DNA from: Gandjariella thermophila
GTDB lineage: Bacteria; Actinomycetota; Actinomycetes; Mycobacteriales; Pseudonocardiaceae
Direction: 5' to 3'
Length of the DNA: 64,000 bases
NCBI RefSeq assembly: GCF_005405885.1
Contig: NZ_BJFL01000005.1
Coordinates: 124,001-188,000, forward strand
The notes below the pieces were generated by a model. It was given only the letters and a program-made list of their open reading frames with translations, was not told the DNA's origin and ran no database searches. How positions within the stretch are numbered: position 1 is the stretch's first letter; every line of letters starts with the position of its first letter. Positions 8,967 to 17,922 of this stretch are shown here, in pieces. The translations under genes and the position numbers were made by a program.

Positions 8967-10438
8967 GCCGTCCTCCTTGCATTGATTTTGGTGCCCGCGC
9001 GCCACAGGTGCATGCCCGCGTATGACCGCCACGGGCGCCAGGTGCGGCCCCGGTCCGCGAGCCGGTGCGGGTCGCCGGGCAGGCCGAGCGCGGTACCGCC
9101 GCGGCGCATCGCGGCGTCGCTGGCCAGCAGCACGTCGGGCGCGCCGAGCACGCGCATCACCACGTACTGCGCGGTCCACGGGCCGATGCCGGGGAACGTC
9201 TCCAACTCCGCGGCCAGGTCCTCAGCGGTGCGGCCGACGTGGACCTGCAGGCCGCCCTGGGCCAGCGCGGCGCTCACCTCGAGCACCGTGCGGATCCGCC
9301 GGACCGGGCCGGTGAGCACCTCGGCGCCCCGCTCGGCGACCGCGGCCGGGGTGGGAAACAACGTGGTCAGCCCGCCGTCCGGGGTGGTGAGCTGGTCGCC
9401 GAGCGCGGCGACCAGCGCGGCCGCGGCGGTGCGCGCGGCAGCCACCGAGACCTGCTGGCCGAGCACGGCCCGCAGCACGGTCTCCGCCCCGTCTACGCTG
9501 CCCGGCAACCGGATGCCCGGCGTGGCGGCGACCGACCCGGCCAGCGCCGGGTCGGCGGCCAGCAACTCGTCCACCGCGCACGGGTCGGCGTCCAGGTCGA
9601 GCAGCCGGCGTAGCCGGGCCACCGCGGCGCCCAGATCGCGCTGGTCGGCCAGGTGCAGGGTGGCCTGCACGTGGCCGTCCCGGGGGATCAGGCGCGCGGT
9701 GGCCGCCCCGTGCGGCAGGCGCAGCGTGCGGGCGTAACCGCCGTCGGCCACCTCCTCGACCCCGGGCACCGCGCGGGCGGCGAGGAAGGTGAGCAGGCCC
9801 TCGGCGTCCAGCGGCGGCCGGTAGGGCAACCGCAGCGTGATCCGGCCCGCCGCGGGTGCCGGCTGGTCCGCCCGCCGGCGGGCCGCGGCGCGCAACTCCG
9901 ACGGGTTCGCGGCGTACACCTCGCGGATCGTGTCGTTGAACTGCCGCACGCTGGCGAACCCGGCGGCGAACGCGATGTCGGCGAACGACAGGTCCGTCGT
10001 CTCCACCAGCACCCTGGCGGCCTGCGCGCGGTGTGCCCTGGCCAGAGCGAGCGGTCCGGCGCCGAGTTCCTGGGTGAGCACCCGGGTCAGGTGCCGCTCG
10101 GAGTAGCCCAGCCGGCGGGCCAGCCCGGGCACGCCCTCCCGCTCCACCAGGCCGTCGGCGATCAGGCGCATGGCCCGGCCGGCGAGGTCGGCGCGCAGGT
10201 TCCACTCCGGGGAGCCGGGCACCGCGTCCGGCAGGCAGCGCCGGCACGCCCGGTACCCGGCGGACTGTGCCGCGGCCGCGGTGGGGAAGAACTCCACGTT
10301 GCGCCGCTTCGGCGTGACCGCCGGGCAGGACGGCCGGCAGTAGATCCCGGTGGTGCGCACCGCCGTGACGAAGCAGCCGTCGAACCGGGTGTCGCGGGCG
10401 GCGACGGCCCGGTAGGCATGTTCCGTGTCAACCAGCAC
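8963..10438 (-). CDS. alkA: Ada metal-binding/AraC/AlkA fusion (3-methyladenine DNA glycosylase)
   Basis: 491 residues from GTG 10438 (VLVDTEHAYRAVAARD), which aligns with the start of mycobacterial AlkA; an in-frame ATG at 10489 is an alternative. Domains in order: Ada zinc site (~18-60) with cysteines in FDGC, IYCRPSC and ACRRC; AraC-type helix-turn-helix (~90-180); and AlkA glycosylase with helix-hairpin-helix FPGIGPWTAQYVVMRVLG and catalytic Asp in the following LLASDAAMRRG. It combines alkylation sensing and base excision, and overlaps ogt by ATGA. Confidence 0.92.
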   Translation of the reverse strand: MLVDTEHAYRAVAARDTRFDGCFVTAVRTTGIYCRPSCPAVTPKRRNVEFFPTAAAAQSAGYRACRRCLPDAVPGSPEWNLRADLAGRAMRLIADGLVEREGVPGLARRLGYSERHLTRVLTQELGAGPLALARAHRAQAARVLVETTDLSFADIAFAAGFASVRQFNDTIREVYAANPSELRAAARRRADQPAPAAGRITLRLPYRPPLDAEGLLTFLAARAVPGVEEVADGGYARTLRLPHGAATARLIPRDGHVQATLHLADQRDLGAAVARLRRLLDLDADPCAVDELLAADPALAGSVAATPGIRLPGSVDGAETVLRAVLGQQVSVAAARTAAAALVAALGDQLTTPDGGLTTLFPTPAAVAERGAEVLTGPVRRIRTVLEVSAALAQGGLQVHVGRTAEDLAAELETFPGIGPWTAQYVVMRVLGAPDVLLASDAAMRRGGTALGLPGDPHRLADRGRTWRPWRSYAGMHLWRAGTKINARRTA

Positions 10439-10561
10439 GTCACCGATGCTGCCAGCCGGAACGCGGTAGGGCCGGCGGAAATCGGACATGACCGTGGAGT
10501 GTCCGGCCCGGGCCGGCGGCCGTGTGCGGGCCGGCCGCGAGCCCACCTAGACTGGCTCGTC

Positions 10562-11644
<1,083 letters not shown>

Positions 11645-11653
11645 CCGCTCGCC

Positions 11654-11983
11654 GTGGTTTCGCGCTCGATCACGCTGTTCGTGCTCGCCGCCGGGCTGGA
11701 GATCGGCGGAGCCTGGCTGGTATGGCAGGGCGTGCGCGAGCACCGGGGCTGGTGGTGGGTTGGCGCCGGGATCGTCGCGCTCGGGTTGTACGGGTTCGTG
11801 GCGACGCTGCAGCCGGACGCACACTTCGGCCGGGTCCTGGCCGCGTACGGCGGGGTGTTCGTCGCCGGCTCGCTGGCCTGGGGCGTGCTGGTGGACGGCT
11901 ACCGGCCGGACCGTTTCGACGTGCTGGGCGTGCTGGTCTGTCTGACCGGGGTCGCGATGATCATGTACGCCCCGCGGGGGTGA
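11654..11983 (+). CDS. YnfA/UPF0060 family membrane protein
   Basis: 109 residues from GTG, matching the ~108-residue family length. Four hydrophobic segments are visible: [60 protein letters not shown] and [20 protein letters not shown]. The family is small, inner-membrane and of uncertain transport role (SMR-like fold). It begins 9 nt after ychF stops and is likely cotranscribed. A perfect 9-bp hairpin terminator follows. Confidence 0.88.
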   Translation: MVSRSITLFVLAAGLEIGGAWLVWQGVREHRGWWWVGAGIVALGLYGFVATLQPDAHFGRVLAAYGGVFVAGSLAWGVLVDGYRPDRFDVLGVLVCLTGVAMIMYAPRG

Positions 11984-12001
11984 GACTCCCCGCCGTCGGC
12001 A

Positions 12002-12028
12002 GGGCCCGCGCCGGAACGACGCGGGCCC
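12002..12028. terminator. Perfect 9-bp hairpin terminator
   Basis: GGGCCCGCG (12002-12010) pairs with CGCGGGCCC (12020-12028) over a 9-nt loop, between the convergent YnfA-like gene and the small membrane protein gene. It can act on both strands. Confidence 0.75.
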
Positions 12029-12043
12029 AGTTGTTCTGCGGGA

Positions 12044-12373
12044 TCAGTGGTACAGGTAACGGCTGCGCGCGGTGTACCAGAGCACGGCGCCCGCCGTGCC
12101 CAGCATGGCGATGCCGGCGAGCCCACCGACCAGGACGTCACGGTCCGGGAGCAGCGTGCGGGTGGCCACGGCGTGCCTGGTCGCGGTGTTGCTGGCGTGA
12201 CCGGTGGCGGTGGCGGACGGAGCCGCCGGAGTGGTGCTGGCGTAGGCCGGCGACGCGCCGAACAGCGCCGCGCCGAACAGCACCGCCACCAGCAGGCCGA
12301 GCACGGCGGCCAGGGTGACGACGCGGCGCGAGCGCGGAGCGTCGGCTGCGGCGACGACCTCGGTGTTGATCAC
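12044..12373 (-). CDS. Small hypothetical protein with two membrane segments
   Basis: 109 residues from a GTG preceded by AAGGGGG; an ATG six codons upstream is possible. The first hydrophobic segment VVTLAAVLGLLVAVLFGAAL runs into GASPAYAS, a plausible signal-peptidase site. A Ser/Thr/Ala linker (~45-70) and a second hydrophobic segment (VLVGGLAGIAMLGTAGAVLW) follow, ending in a short basic tail TARSRYLYH. I recognise no family. It may be a secreted, C-terminally anchored cell-surface peptide. Confidence 0.6.
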   Translation of the reverse strand: MINTEVVAAADAPRSRRVVTLAAVLGLLVAVLFGAALFGASPAYASTTPAAPSATATGHASNTATRHAVATRTLLPDRDVLVGGLAGIAMLGTAGAVLWYTARSRYLYH

Positions 12374-12455
12374 AGGACCCCCTTCTGGCATGGTGAACTG
12401 GCTTCACGTTGTTCATCAGGTTCCGACGTGTGGATGTTTCTTCAGGTGTGGCAGT

Positions 12456-13130
12456 TCACGCCGGAAGCCGTTGGCTGGCCAGCGCAAGCCCCGCGCACAG
12501 CGCGGTCGCCAGTAGCAGCGGCCATCCGGGACGCACCGAAACCAACGCGGCGCCGAGCGCGGCTCCGCACACCATCAACAGCAGGGCGAGCACGCGTCGC
12601 GGCCAGCGCGGTCCGGTGCCACCGGCGAGGGGGGACTCCGCGACCAGACCTGTGATCATCATAGTCACAACTGTGGTGTTCAGGTCCGCCACACCAGACA
12701 TCCGGGCGAGCGCCGTCTGCAGGCCCATGGCGAGAGCGAGCAGCATGGTGATCGCCAGCCGGGCGGCCAGCGTTCCGGCACCCGCCAGCATCGTGACCAG
12801 CGTCGCGGCGGCCAGCAGCCCGGCCTCCACGCCCAGCCCGGCACCGAACAACCTCTGGTGGTAGCCAGGAGCGGCGCGGCGGATCCGGTGCGCCACCTGC
12901 CCCCCGAGCAGTGCGCCGGCGAGGAACGAGGCGAGGGCGACCGCGGTGCCCGGCGTGGAGCTACCGCGATAGCCACCGATTCCGAAGCCGAGCAACACCA
13001 CGTTGCCGGTCATGTTGGCGGTGAACACCCGGTCCAGCCCCACATAGCTGACCCCGTCCACCACTCCGGCGACCGCGGTGAGTGTGAGCATCACGACCAC
13101 CACGTGCGGTGACTCGCGCCGTTCGGTCAT
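12456..13130 (-). CDS. YoaK/DUF1275 family membrane protein
   Basis: 224 residues with about six transmembrane segments. The family signature near the N-terminus is clear: LTAVAGVVDGVSYVGLDRVF followed by TANMTGNVVLLG, and later LNTTVVTMMITGLVAES. DUF1275 proteins are integral membrane proteins of unknown transport function. An isolated gene on the minus strand; about 60 bp separate it from the small membrane protein downstream, so cotranscription is possible. Confidence 0.85.
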   Translation of the reverse strand: MTERRESPHVVVVMLTLTAVAGVVDGVSYVGLDRVFTANMTGNVVLLGFGIGGYRGSSTPGTAVALASFLAGALLGGQVAHRIRRAAPGYHQRLFGAGLGVEAGLLAAATLVTMLAGAGTLAARLAITMLLALAMGLQTALARMSGVADLNTTVVTMMITGLVAESPLAGGTGPRWPRRVLALLLMVCGAALGAALVSVRPGWPLLLATALCAGLALASQRLPA

Positions 13131-13214
13131 GATCTCAGACGCTAGGCTGGCCAGCGCCAGCGCGCGATCGGAGCTGGGCGCGCCCGGTCGCCGTGCGCGG
13201 GCGGTTGGAAAGCG

Positions 13215-13514
13215 TCAACTCTGGGCGAGGGCCTCCACCACCCCGTCGATCTCCTCGGCGAGGGACACGTCGGCCTGGGTGATGCCGCCCTTCGAGTGGG
13301 TGGTGCACCGGAAGACCAGGGTGCGCCACCGGATGTCGATGTCCGGGTGATGGTTGTTGTTCTCGGCGATCTCGGCCACCCGGTTCACGACCTGGATAGC
13401 GCGCGGGAAGCTGGGCAGTTCCACGCTACGCACCAGGGCCGCGCCCTCGCGATCCCAACCGGACAGTCCGCGTAGCGCCTCGACAATCTGCTCGTCGCTC
13501 AACGTGTCGGCCAT
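13215..13514 (-). CDS. 4a-hydroxytetrahydrobiopterin dehydratase (PCD/DCoH fold)
   Basis: 99 residues, normal for the family. The pterin-binding signature NNNHHPDIDIRWRTLVFRC is at ~52-70, followed by THSKGGITQADVSLAEEID. The enzyme dehydrates 4a-hydroxy-tetrahydropterin formed by aromatic amino acid hydroxylases, though no hydroxylase gene is nearby; many actinobacterial homologues are orphans or act in molybdopterin metabolism. A single minus-strand gene. Confidence 0.88.
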   Translation of the reverse strand: MADTLSDEQIVEALRGLSGWDREGAALVRSVELPSFPRAIQVVNRVAEIAENNNHHPDIDIRWRTLVFRCTTHSKGGITQADVSLAEEIDGVVEALAQS

Positions 13515-13637
13515 GTGTCCATGGTGGTCCCTCGCCGGGCTGGGCGGCTACCCGGGCTGACGGTCCACAGCGGACGCCGGCCCACCCGCCCGCCGCGTCG
13601 GCCGGCGGATGGGCCGTGCTTGCGGGGCCGAGTCCGG

Positions 13638-14522
13638 TCAGCCGTCCTTGGTGACCACGCGGGCGAGGGTCACCGAGAGGCCGATGAGCAGGTAGCACCC
13701 GGCACGCCATACGCCGTCCAGCAGGCCCGTGGTCGGCATCGGGTCGCGCAGCACGTCCAGGATCGAGGGCCACCCCTCGGTCAGCAGGAACGGCTGCAGC
13801 CAGTCCAGCGACGGGATCGAGCTGAGCACGCCGAACACGATCGCACCGGCCAGTGTGACGGCCATCACCACCAGCGGGTGCTCGGTGAAGGCGGACACCG
13901 CGAGCGCCACCGCCGCGACCGCCCACACCTGCACCGTGGCCCACAGCGTGGCCACCAGCACCCGGACCAGTGCGCTGCCCAGCGACACCGAGGTGCCGGA
14001 GAAGGTGACCATGCCGTGCGAGCCGACCAGCACCAGGCCGGTGACCACGCCGACCACCGCGATCACCGTGGCGGCGGTGAGCACCACGGCGGCCACACCG
14101 AACGCCTTGATCCCCACCAGCCGCACCCGGCTCACCGGGGCGATCAGCAGTGCACGCAGGGTGCCGTGCGCCGCCTCGCCGGCCAACGCGTCCGCCGCGG
14201 ACATCGCGCCCACCAGCGGCAGCAGCAGCGCCAGGCACACCGACAGCGCGATCACCGGAAGCATCAGTCCGTTGCCGGCGATCGAGGTGAACACGCCGTC
14301 GCTGCCCGGCGCCCGCGCCTGGCCGCGATCGGCGACCAGCACGCCGATCGCCACCACGATCGGCACCAGCCCGAGCAGCGCCAGCGAGACGATGGTGCGC
14401 GGACGGCGCAACACCCAGGTCACCTCGGACCACAGCATCCGGCCCAGCGGGGCCTGGACCGCCCGGGGTGTCGCCGGTGTGTCGCCAGCGGCCACCGCCG
14501 CGGTATCCGTTGCCACGGTCAT
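13638..14522 (-). CDS. ABC transporter permease (ABC-2 type)
   Basis: 294 residues with about six membrane spans: TIVSLALLGLVPIVVAIGVL, a central LPVIALSVCLALLLPLVGAM segment, VVLTAATVIAVVGVVTGLVL, LWATVQVWAVAAVALAVSAF, VVMAVTLAGAIVFGVLSSIP and CYLLIGLSVTLARVV. It is the membrane subunit for the ATPase encoded just upstream. The ATG has GGAAAGGGG upstream and overlaps the stop of a 56-codon mini-ORF (ATGA). Substrate unknown. Confidence 0.85.
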   Translation of the reverse strand: MTVATDTAAVAAGDTPATPRAVQAPLGRMLWSEVTWVLRRPRTIVSLALLGLVPIVVAIGVLVADRGQARAPGSDGVFTSIAGNGLMLPVIALSVCLALLLPLVGAMSAADALAGEAAHGTLRALLIAPVSRVRLVGIKAFGVAAVVLTAATVIAVVGVVTGLVLVGSHGMVTFSGTSVSLGSALVRVLVATLWATVQVWAVAAVALAVSAFTEHPLVVMAVTLAGAIVFGVLSSIPSLDWLQPFLLTEGWPSILDVLRDPMPTTGLLDGVWRAGCYLLIGLSVTLARVVTKDG

Positions 14523-14689
14523 CGCAGGGCCCCTTTCCGCGGGTTTGCACGCCCACGATCCCGTCGGCAGAGCAGGTCTCGCGTGCGTGTGGCGTGCCGC
14601 GGGAGAGTGCCCCGCCTCCGTGATCGTGCGGCCTGGCGGCCGGAGTGTGCGCTGCGGTCGTCTCGGATGCTGTGACCTGCCGGGATCAT
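14519..14689 (-). CDS. Operon-bridging mini-ORF between ABC ATPase and permease
   Basis: 56 codons beginning MIPAGHSIRDDRSAHSGRQA and ending NPRKGALR, basic throughout. Its ATG overlaps the ATPase stop (ATGA) and its TGA overlaps the permease ATG (ATGA). GAGGAGG lies 7 nt upstream. The DNA contains GGCCGCCAGGCCGCACGATC, shared almost exactly with the region before the LolA-like gene, and GRQAAR, shared with the sigE/rseA mini-ORF. DNA conservation exceeds protein conservation, so a repeat-derived translational coupler is as likely as a functional peptide. Confidence 0.45.
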   Translation of the reverse strand: MIPAGHSIRDDRSAHSGRQAARSRRRGTLPRHATRTRDLLCRRDRGRANPRKGALR

Positions 14690-15717
14690 CGCAAGGCCTC
14701 CTCGACGTCCAGGCTGTCCCGCGCACCGGCGAACGTCTCCGACTCGCCCGGATCCGCCTCGGTGAGCTGGGTGAACAGCTCCTCCAGGCCGGTTCGCTGG
14801 CGCCGTGCCTCGTGCACCGCCACGCCGGCCCGCACCAGCACCTCCAGCACCGCCGGTGCTGCCGTACCGGTCAGTTCCACCCGGACGCCACCCTCCCACG
14901 GCCGGGTCGAGATGCCGCCGGCGCGCAGCGCCTCCACCGCGCGGTCGACGTCCGGAGTGGACACCAGCAGCGCGGGGGTGCTCGCCTCCAGCAAGTCGGC
15001 CAGTTCGCCCTGGGCCACCACTGTTCCCCGGTGCAGCACGGCCACGTGCGTGCAGGTCGCCTCGACCTCGGCGAGCAGGTGCGAGGACACCAGCACGGTG
15101 GTGCCGCCGCGGTGCAGGTCCGCGATTACCTGCCGCACCTCCCGGGTGCCGGCCGGGTCGAGCCCGTTGGTGGGCTCGTCGAGCACCACCAGCCGGCGGG
15201 GAACCAGCAGCGCGGCGGCCAGTCCCAGCCGCTGCTTCATGCCCAGCGAGTACCCCCGGTAGGTGCGGTTGGCCGCGTCCGCCAGCCCGACCCGCTCCAG
15301 AGCGTCGTCCACAGCGGTGCTGATCGACCCGGTGGCCAGCAGCGGCTCGGCTGCGGCGCACCGGCGCAGGTTGTCCCGCCCGGACAGGAACGGGTGGAAG
15401 CCCGGACCCTCGACCAGCGCACCGACCTGGGGCAGTGCGCGGGCCGCGCCGTCCGGCAGCGGGTGGCCGAGCAACTCCACGGTTCCTGTGGTGGGGCGAA
15501 CCAGGCCGAGCAGCATTCGGATGGTGGTCGTCTTGCCGGAGCCGTTCGGCCCGAGCATGCCGAGCACGGCGCCCTGCGGCACGTCGAGATCGACCCGGTC
15601 CACGGCGACGGTCTTCCGGTAGACCTTGCGCAACCCTCGGGTGCGTGCGGCGAGCGGCGGCGCCGGGGTGGCGGAGGCCTGCGGCTCCGCCACCCCGATC
15701 GTGCCCGGCGTGGTCAC
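14686..15717 (-). CDS. ABC transporter ATP-binding protein
   Basis: 343 residues from GTG (VTTPGTIGVAEPQ), which overlaps the stop of the LolA-like gene (GTGA). Walker A GPNGSGKTTT (~58-67), signature YSLGMKQRLGLAAAL (~155), Walker [19 protein letters not shown] and the H-loop in VLVSSH are all present. A ~90-residue C-terminal extension is typical of ABC-2 exporter ATPases. With the permease and the LolA-like secreted protein it forms an envelope export or detoxification operon; substrate unknown. Confidence 0.93.
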   Translation of the reverse strand: MTTPGTIGVAEPQASATPAPPLAARTRGLRKVYRKTVAVDRVDLDVPQGAVLGMLGPNGSGKTTTIRMLLGLVRPTTGTVELLGHPLPDGAARALPQVGALVEGPGFHPFLSGRDNLRRCAAAEPLLATGSISTAVDDALERVGLADAANRTYRGYSLGMKQRLGLAAALLVPRRLVVLDEPTNGLDPAGTREVRQVIADLHRGGTTVLVSSHLLAEVEATCTHVAVLHRGTVVAQGELADLLEASTPALLVSTPDVDRAVEALRAGGISTRPWEGGVRVELTGTAAPAVLEVLVRAGVAVHEARRQRTGLEELFTQLTEADPGESETFAGARDSLDVEEALR

Positions 15718-16829
15718 TTCGCCTGACCGATCGCCTCGGTGAGCACCTGCGCCGGCACCGCGCCGACGGCGACCCGGCCGTCCGATGTCACCAGCGCTGT
15801 GCCGACCTTCGTACTGAACAGCCAGCCCGAGCCCCACGGCCCACTTGTCGGGGTGCCGAACCGCTGCACCAGCGCCATCGGGTCCTCGCTGCTGCGGCCA
15901 TGCCGGTCGTTGGATGTGCCCGGCCGCGATGTGACCGGCCGCGACGTGCCCGGCTGCGCCTGGGCGGGCAGCCGGCCGATCAGCACGCTGTCCCAGCCGT
16001 CGCCCACGACGGTCGGCCGGCTCGACTGCCCGGCCTTCTCGTGGTCACCCTGCGGCTGCTCGTCGGAGTTCCGCACCGTCGCCCCGGGCGGCGGGGTGAA
16101 CCGGAACAGCTTCGGGTCCTGCGGGCCGATCGTGAGCTGGGTGAATCCGACCTGCAGGGCCGGGTCGGATGACCCGTTGGCGAACACGCTGAGCCGCACC
16201 GGGATCCGGGTCTCGGAGTCGGCCGCGACGCGCACCTCGCGCAGCAGTGTCCGCTCGGTGGGCTTGGGCGTGAGCACCAGGTCGTACACCGGGCGGCCGG
16301 CCACCCAGTCCGTGCCGTCGACGCTCACCGTGCTGGTCTTCTCCACCGTGGCGAGCATCTGCTGGGCCGCGGACGCCGGGTCCGTGGCGTTCGGCAGCAC
16401 GCCCTCGTGCTTGTCCTTCGGCTTGGCCGGCTCCGCGTGCTGCGGCGACCTGGTCACCGTCCTGGTGGTCGAGTCCCACTGCCAGAGTGTGCTGCCGTCG
16501 TCGACGTAGACCTTCTCGCCGTTGTTCTGCGGCAGTGAGAGCCGGCCCCGGCGCTGGCCGTCGGTCCACACCCGCGCCTCGGTGGTGCCGTCGGCGGCCT
16601 GCGGGAGACCGGGCAGCGCCGGCAGCCCGAGCTTGTTGACCACCTGCACCGTGCCGTTCATCGCGGTCGGCTTCGCGGTGAGCACCGACTGCACCAGTTG
16701 TTCCGGGCTCGTCGGCGGCAGCGACGGCGCCGGGCCGGCCCCCGCCGGCATCGCCAGCACTCCCAGACCCACCACGCCGGCGACGGTGCCGGCCGCCGCC
16801 GCGGCCAGTGCCGTCCTTCTCCGGTTCAT
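15714..16829 (-). CDS. Secreted LolA-like (DUF2092/RseB-like fold) protein
   Basis: 371 residues with an AAGGAGGAC ribosome-binding site. The N-terminus is a signal peptide (MNRRRTALAAAAAGTVAGVV then LAMPAGAGPAPS) without a lipobox cysteine, so secretion rather than lipidation is predicted. The body alternates beta segments typical of LolA-like folds (GTVQVVNKLG, KVYVDDGSTLWQWDS, VYDLVLTPKP, LQVGFTQLTIG, LFRFTPPPGATV). Such proteins bind acyl chains or sense envelope state; the specific role is inferred. First recognisable gene of the ABC operon, divergent from the two-component system. Confidence 0.7.
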   Translation of the reverse strand: MNRRRTALAAAAAGTVAGVVGLGVLAMPAGAGPAPSLPPTSPEQLVQSVLTAKPTAMNGTVQVVNKLGLPALPGLPQAADGTTEARVWTDGQRRGRLSLPQNNGEKVYVDDGSTLWQWDSTTRTVTRSPQHAEPAKPKDKHEGVLPNATDPASAAQQMLATVEKTSTVSVDGTDWVAGRPVYDLVLTPKPTERTLLREVRVAADSETRIPVRLSVFANGSSDPALQVGFTQLTIGPQDPKLFRFTPPPGATVRNSDEQPQGDHEKAGQSSRPTVVGDGWDSVLIGRLPAQAQPGTSRPVTSRPGTSNDRHGRSSEDPMALVQRFGTPTSGPWGSGWLFSTKVGTALVTSDGRVAVGAVPAQVLTEAIGQAK

Positions 16830-16999
16830 GCGTCCTCCTTCTCGGCCGCGAGTCTGCGCGCCCACCATCCCGTGGGCAGGGCCCGGCTCGCGGGCGACGT
16901 CGGCTTGCTGCGCAGGGGCGCCCTGCCTCCGTGATCGTGCGGCCTGGCGGCCGGGATGCGCTCCGTGGTCGCTTCCGTGGCGCGGCCTGACGCGATCAT
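16826..16999 (-). CDS. Leader mini-ORF ahead of the LolA-like gene
   Basis: 57 codons beginning MIASGRATEATTERIPAARP and ending WWARRLAAEKEDA; its TGA overlaps the LolA-like ATG (ATGA). An AAAAGGAG ribosome-binding site 6 nt before the ATG is among the best in this intergenic region. The DNA holds a near-exact copy of a 30-base stretch around GGCCGCCAGGCCGCACGATC found in the ATPase/permease mini-ORF, but in another reading frame. The C-terminal ARRLAAEKED resembles ARELAEE of other mini-ORFs. Function unknown. Confidence 0.45.
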   Translation of the reverse strand: MIASGRATEATTERIPAARPHDHGGRAPLRSKPTSPASRALPTGWWARRLAAEKEDA

Positions 17000-17075
17000 T
17001 GACGCTCCTTTTCCCGCCCCTTGCGTACGTGACCGCGATCTCCGTGTCACGCGCCTCCGAGCCTGCTCCCCGGCA

Positions 17076-17133
17076 CCTGAGACAACGCTGAGAGCCGAAC
17101 ACGGCGCTTACCGAGCTGAGAGTGCGCTGAGAG
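17076..17133. promoter_or_regulatory. Two 19-bp direct-repeat boxes, putative response-regulator sites
   Basis: Two boxes each consist of 8-bp repeats 3 nt apart: CCTGAGAC-AAC-GCTGAGAG (17076-17094) and GCTGAGAG-TGC-GCTGAGAG (17115-17133); the second is exact. On the minus strand the octamer reads CTCTCAGC. The 11-bp period is that of OmpR/PhoB-type dimers and the layout equals the described MprA box architecture. They lie 40-97 nt before the response-regulator start and within the divergent promoter of the LolA-like/ABC operon. Confidence 0.65.
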
Positions 17134-17172
17134 CTGTGCCGTTCTGTCGGTCGGCGGCGGCATGCTGGCCGC

Positions 17173-17922
17173 ATGATTCCGCGGGTGCTCGTCGTGGACG
17201 ACGAGATGGGCGTGCGCAGGGCCCTGGAGAAGGGGCTGGGCGCCGAGGGCATGGACGTGGTCACCGCCGCAGACGGCCACAGCGCGCTGCGTGCCGCGTT
17301 GACCGGCGCGTTCGACGTCGTGCTGCTCGACGTGATGCTGCCCGGCCTGTCCGGTTACCGCGTGCTGGAACGCATGCGGGCCGAGGGCGTCCACACACCC
17401 GTGCTGCTGGTCTCCGCGAAGGACGGCGAGTTCGACCAGGCCGACGGGCTGGACCTGGGCGCGGACGGCTACCTGGTCAAGCCGTTCTCGTTCGTGGTGC
17501 TCGTCGCGCAGGTGCGCGCGCTGCTTCGGCGGGGCTCGGCCGACGTCTCCGCGCGCCGGCTGCGCGTCGGTGACCTGGTCGTGGACCGGGCCACCAGGGA
17601 GGTCCGGTGGGCCGGCGAGGCCGTGCCGCTCAGTCCCCGCGAGTACGCCGTGCTCAACGTGCTGGCCGGCCGCGCCGGCTCGGTGGTGACCAAGGACGAG
17701 CTGCTGCGCGCGGTGTGGGGCGACGAGCAGGCCGCCACCCGCAACGCGGTCGAGGTGTATGTCGGATACCTGCGGCGCAAGCTGGAGGCGGTCGGCGCGG
17801 ACGAGGTGGTCCGCACCGTCCGCGGCCACGGGTACCTCGCGTCCACATCCGAGCTGGACGCGGCCGTGGGGCGTTCGCCGCACCCGGCCGTGCTGTCACC
17901 GGACCCCGGCGGTCCGCCGTGA
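17173..17922 (+). CDS. OmpR/PhoB-family response regulator
   Basis: 249 residues. Receiver domain with acidic pocket Asp9-Asp10, phosphoacceptor Asp53 in VVLLDVMLPG, and the Lys in YLVKPFS (~102). Winged-helix output domain at ~135-228 (LSPREYAVLNVLAGRAGSVV, then AVEVYVGYLRRKLEA and VRTVRGHGYLAS). A short Pro-rich tail follows. GTG of the kinase overlaps its TGA. The direct repeats just upstream suggest autoregulation. It is MprA/CutR-like; orthology to MprA specifically is not established. Confidence 0.92.
   Translation: MIPRVLVVDDEMGVRRALEKGLGAEGMDVVTAADGHSALRAALTGAFDVVLLDVMLPGLSGYRVLERMRAEGVHTPVLLVSAKDGEFDQADGLDLGADGYLVKPFSFVVLVAQVRALLRRGSADVSARRLRVGDLVVDRATREVRWAGEAVPLSPREYAVLNVLAGRAGSVVTKDELLRAVWGDEQAATRNAVEVYVGYLRRKLEAVGADEVVRTVRGHGYLASTSELDAAVGRSPHPAVLSPDPGGPP

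Noticed and set aside
16361-16829. Lipoprotein status of the LolA-like protein
   Set aside because: The signal peptide has no cysteine at the cleavage region, so lipidation is not supported.
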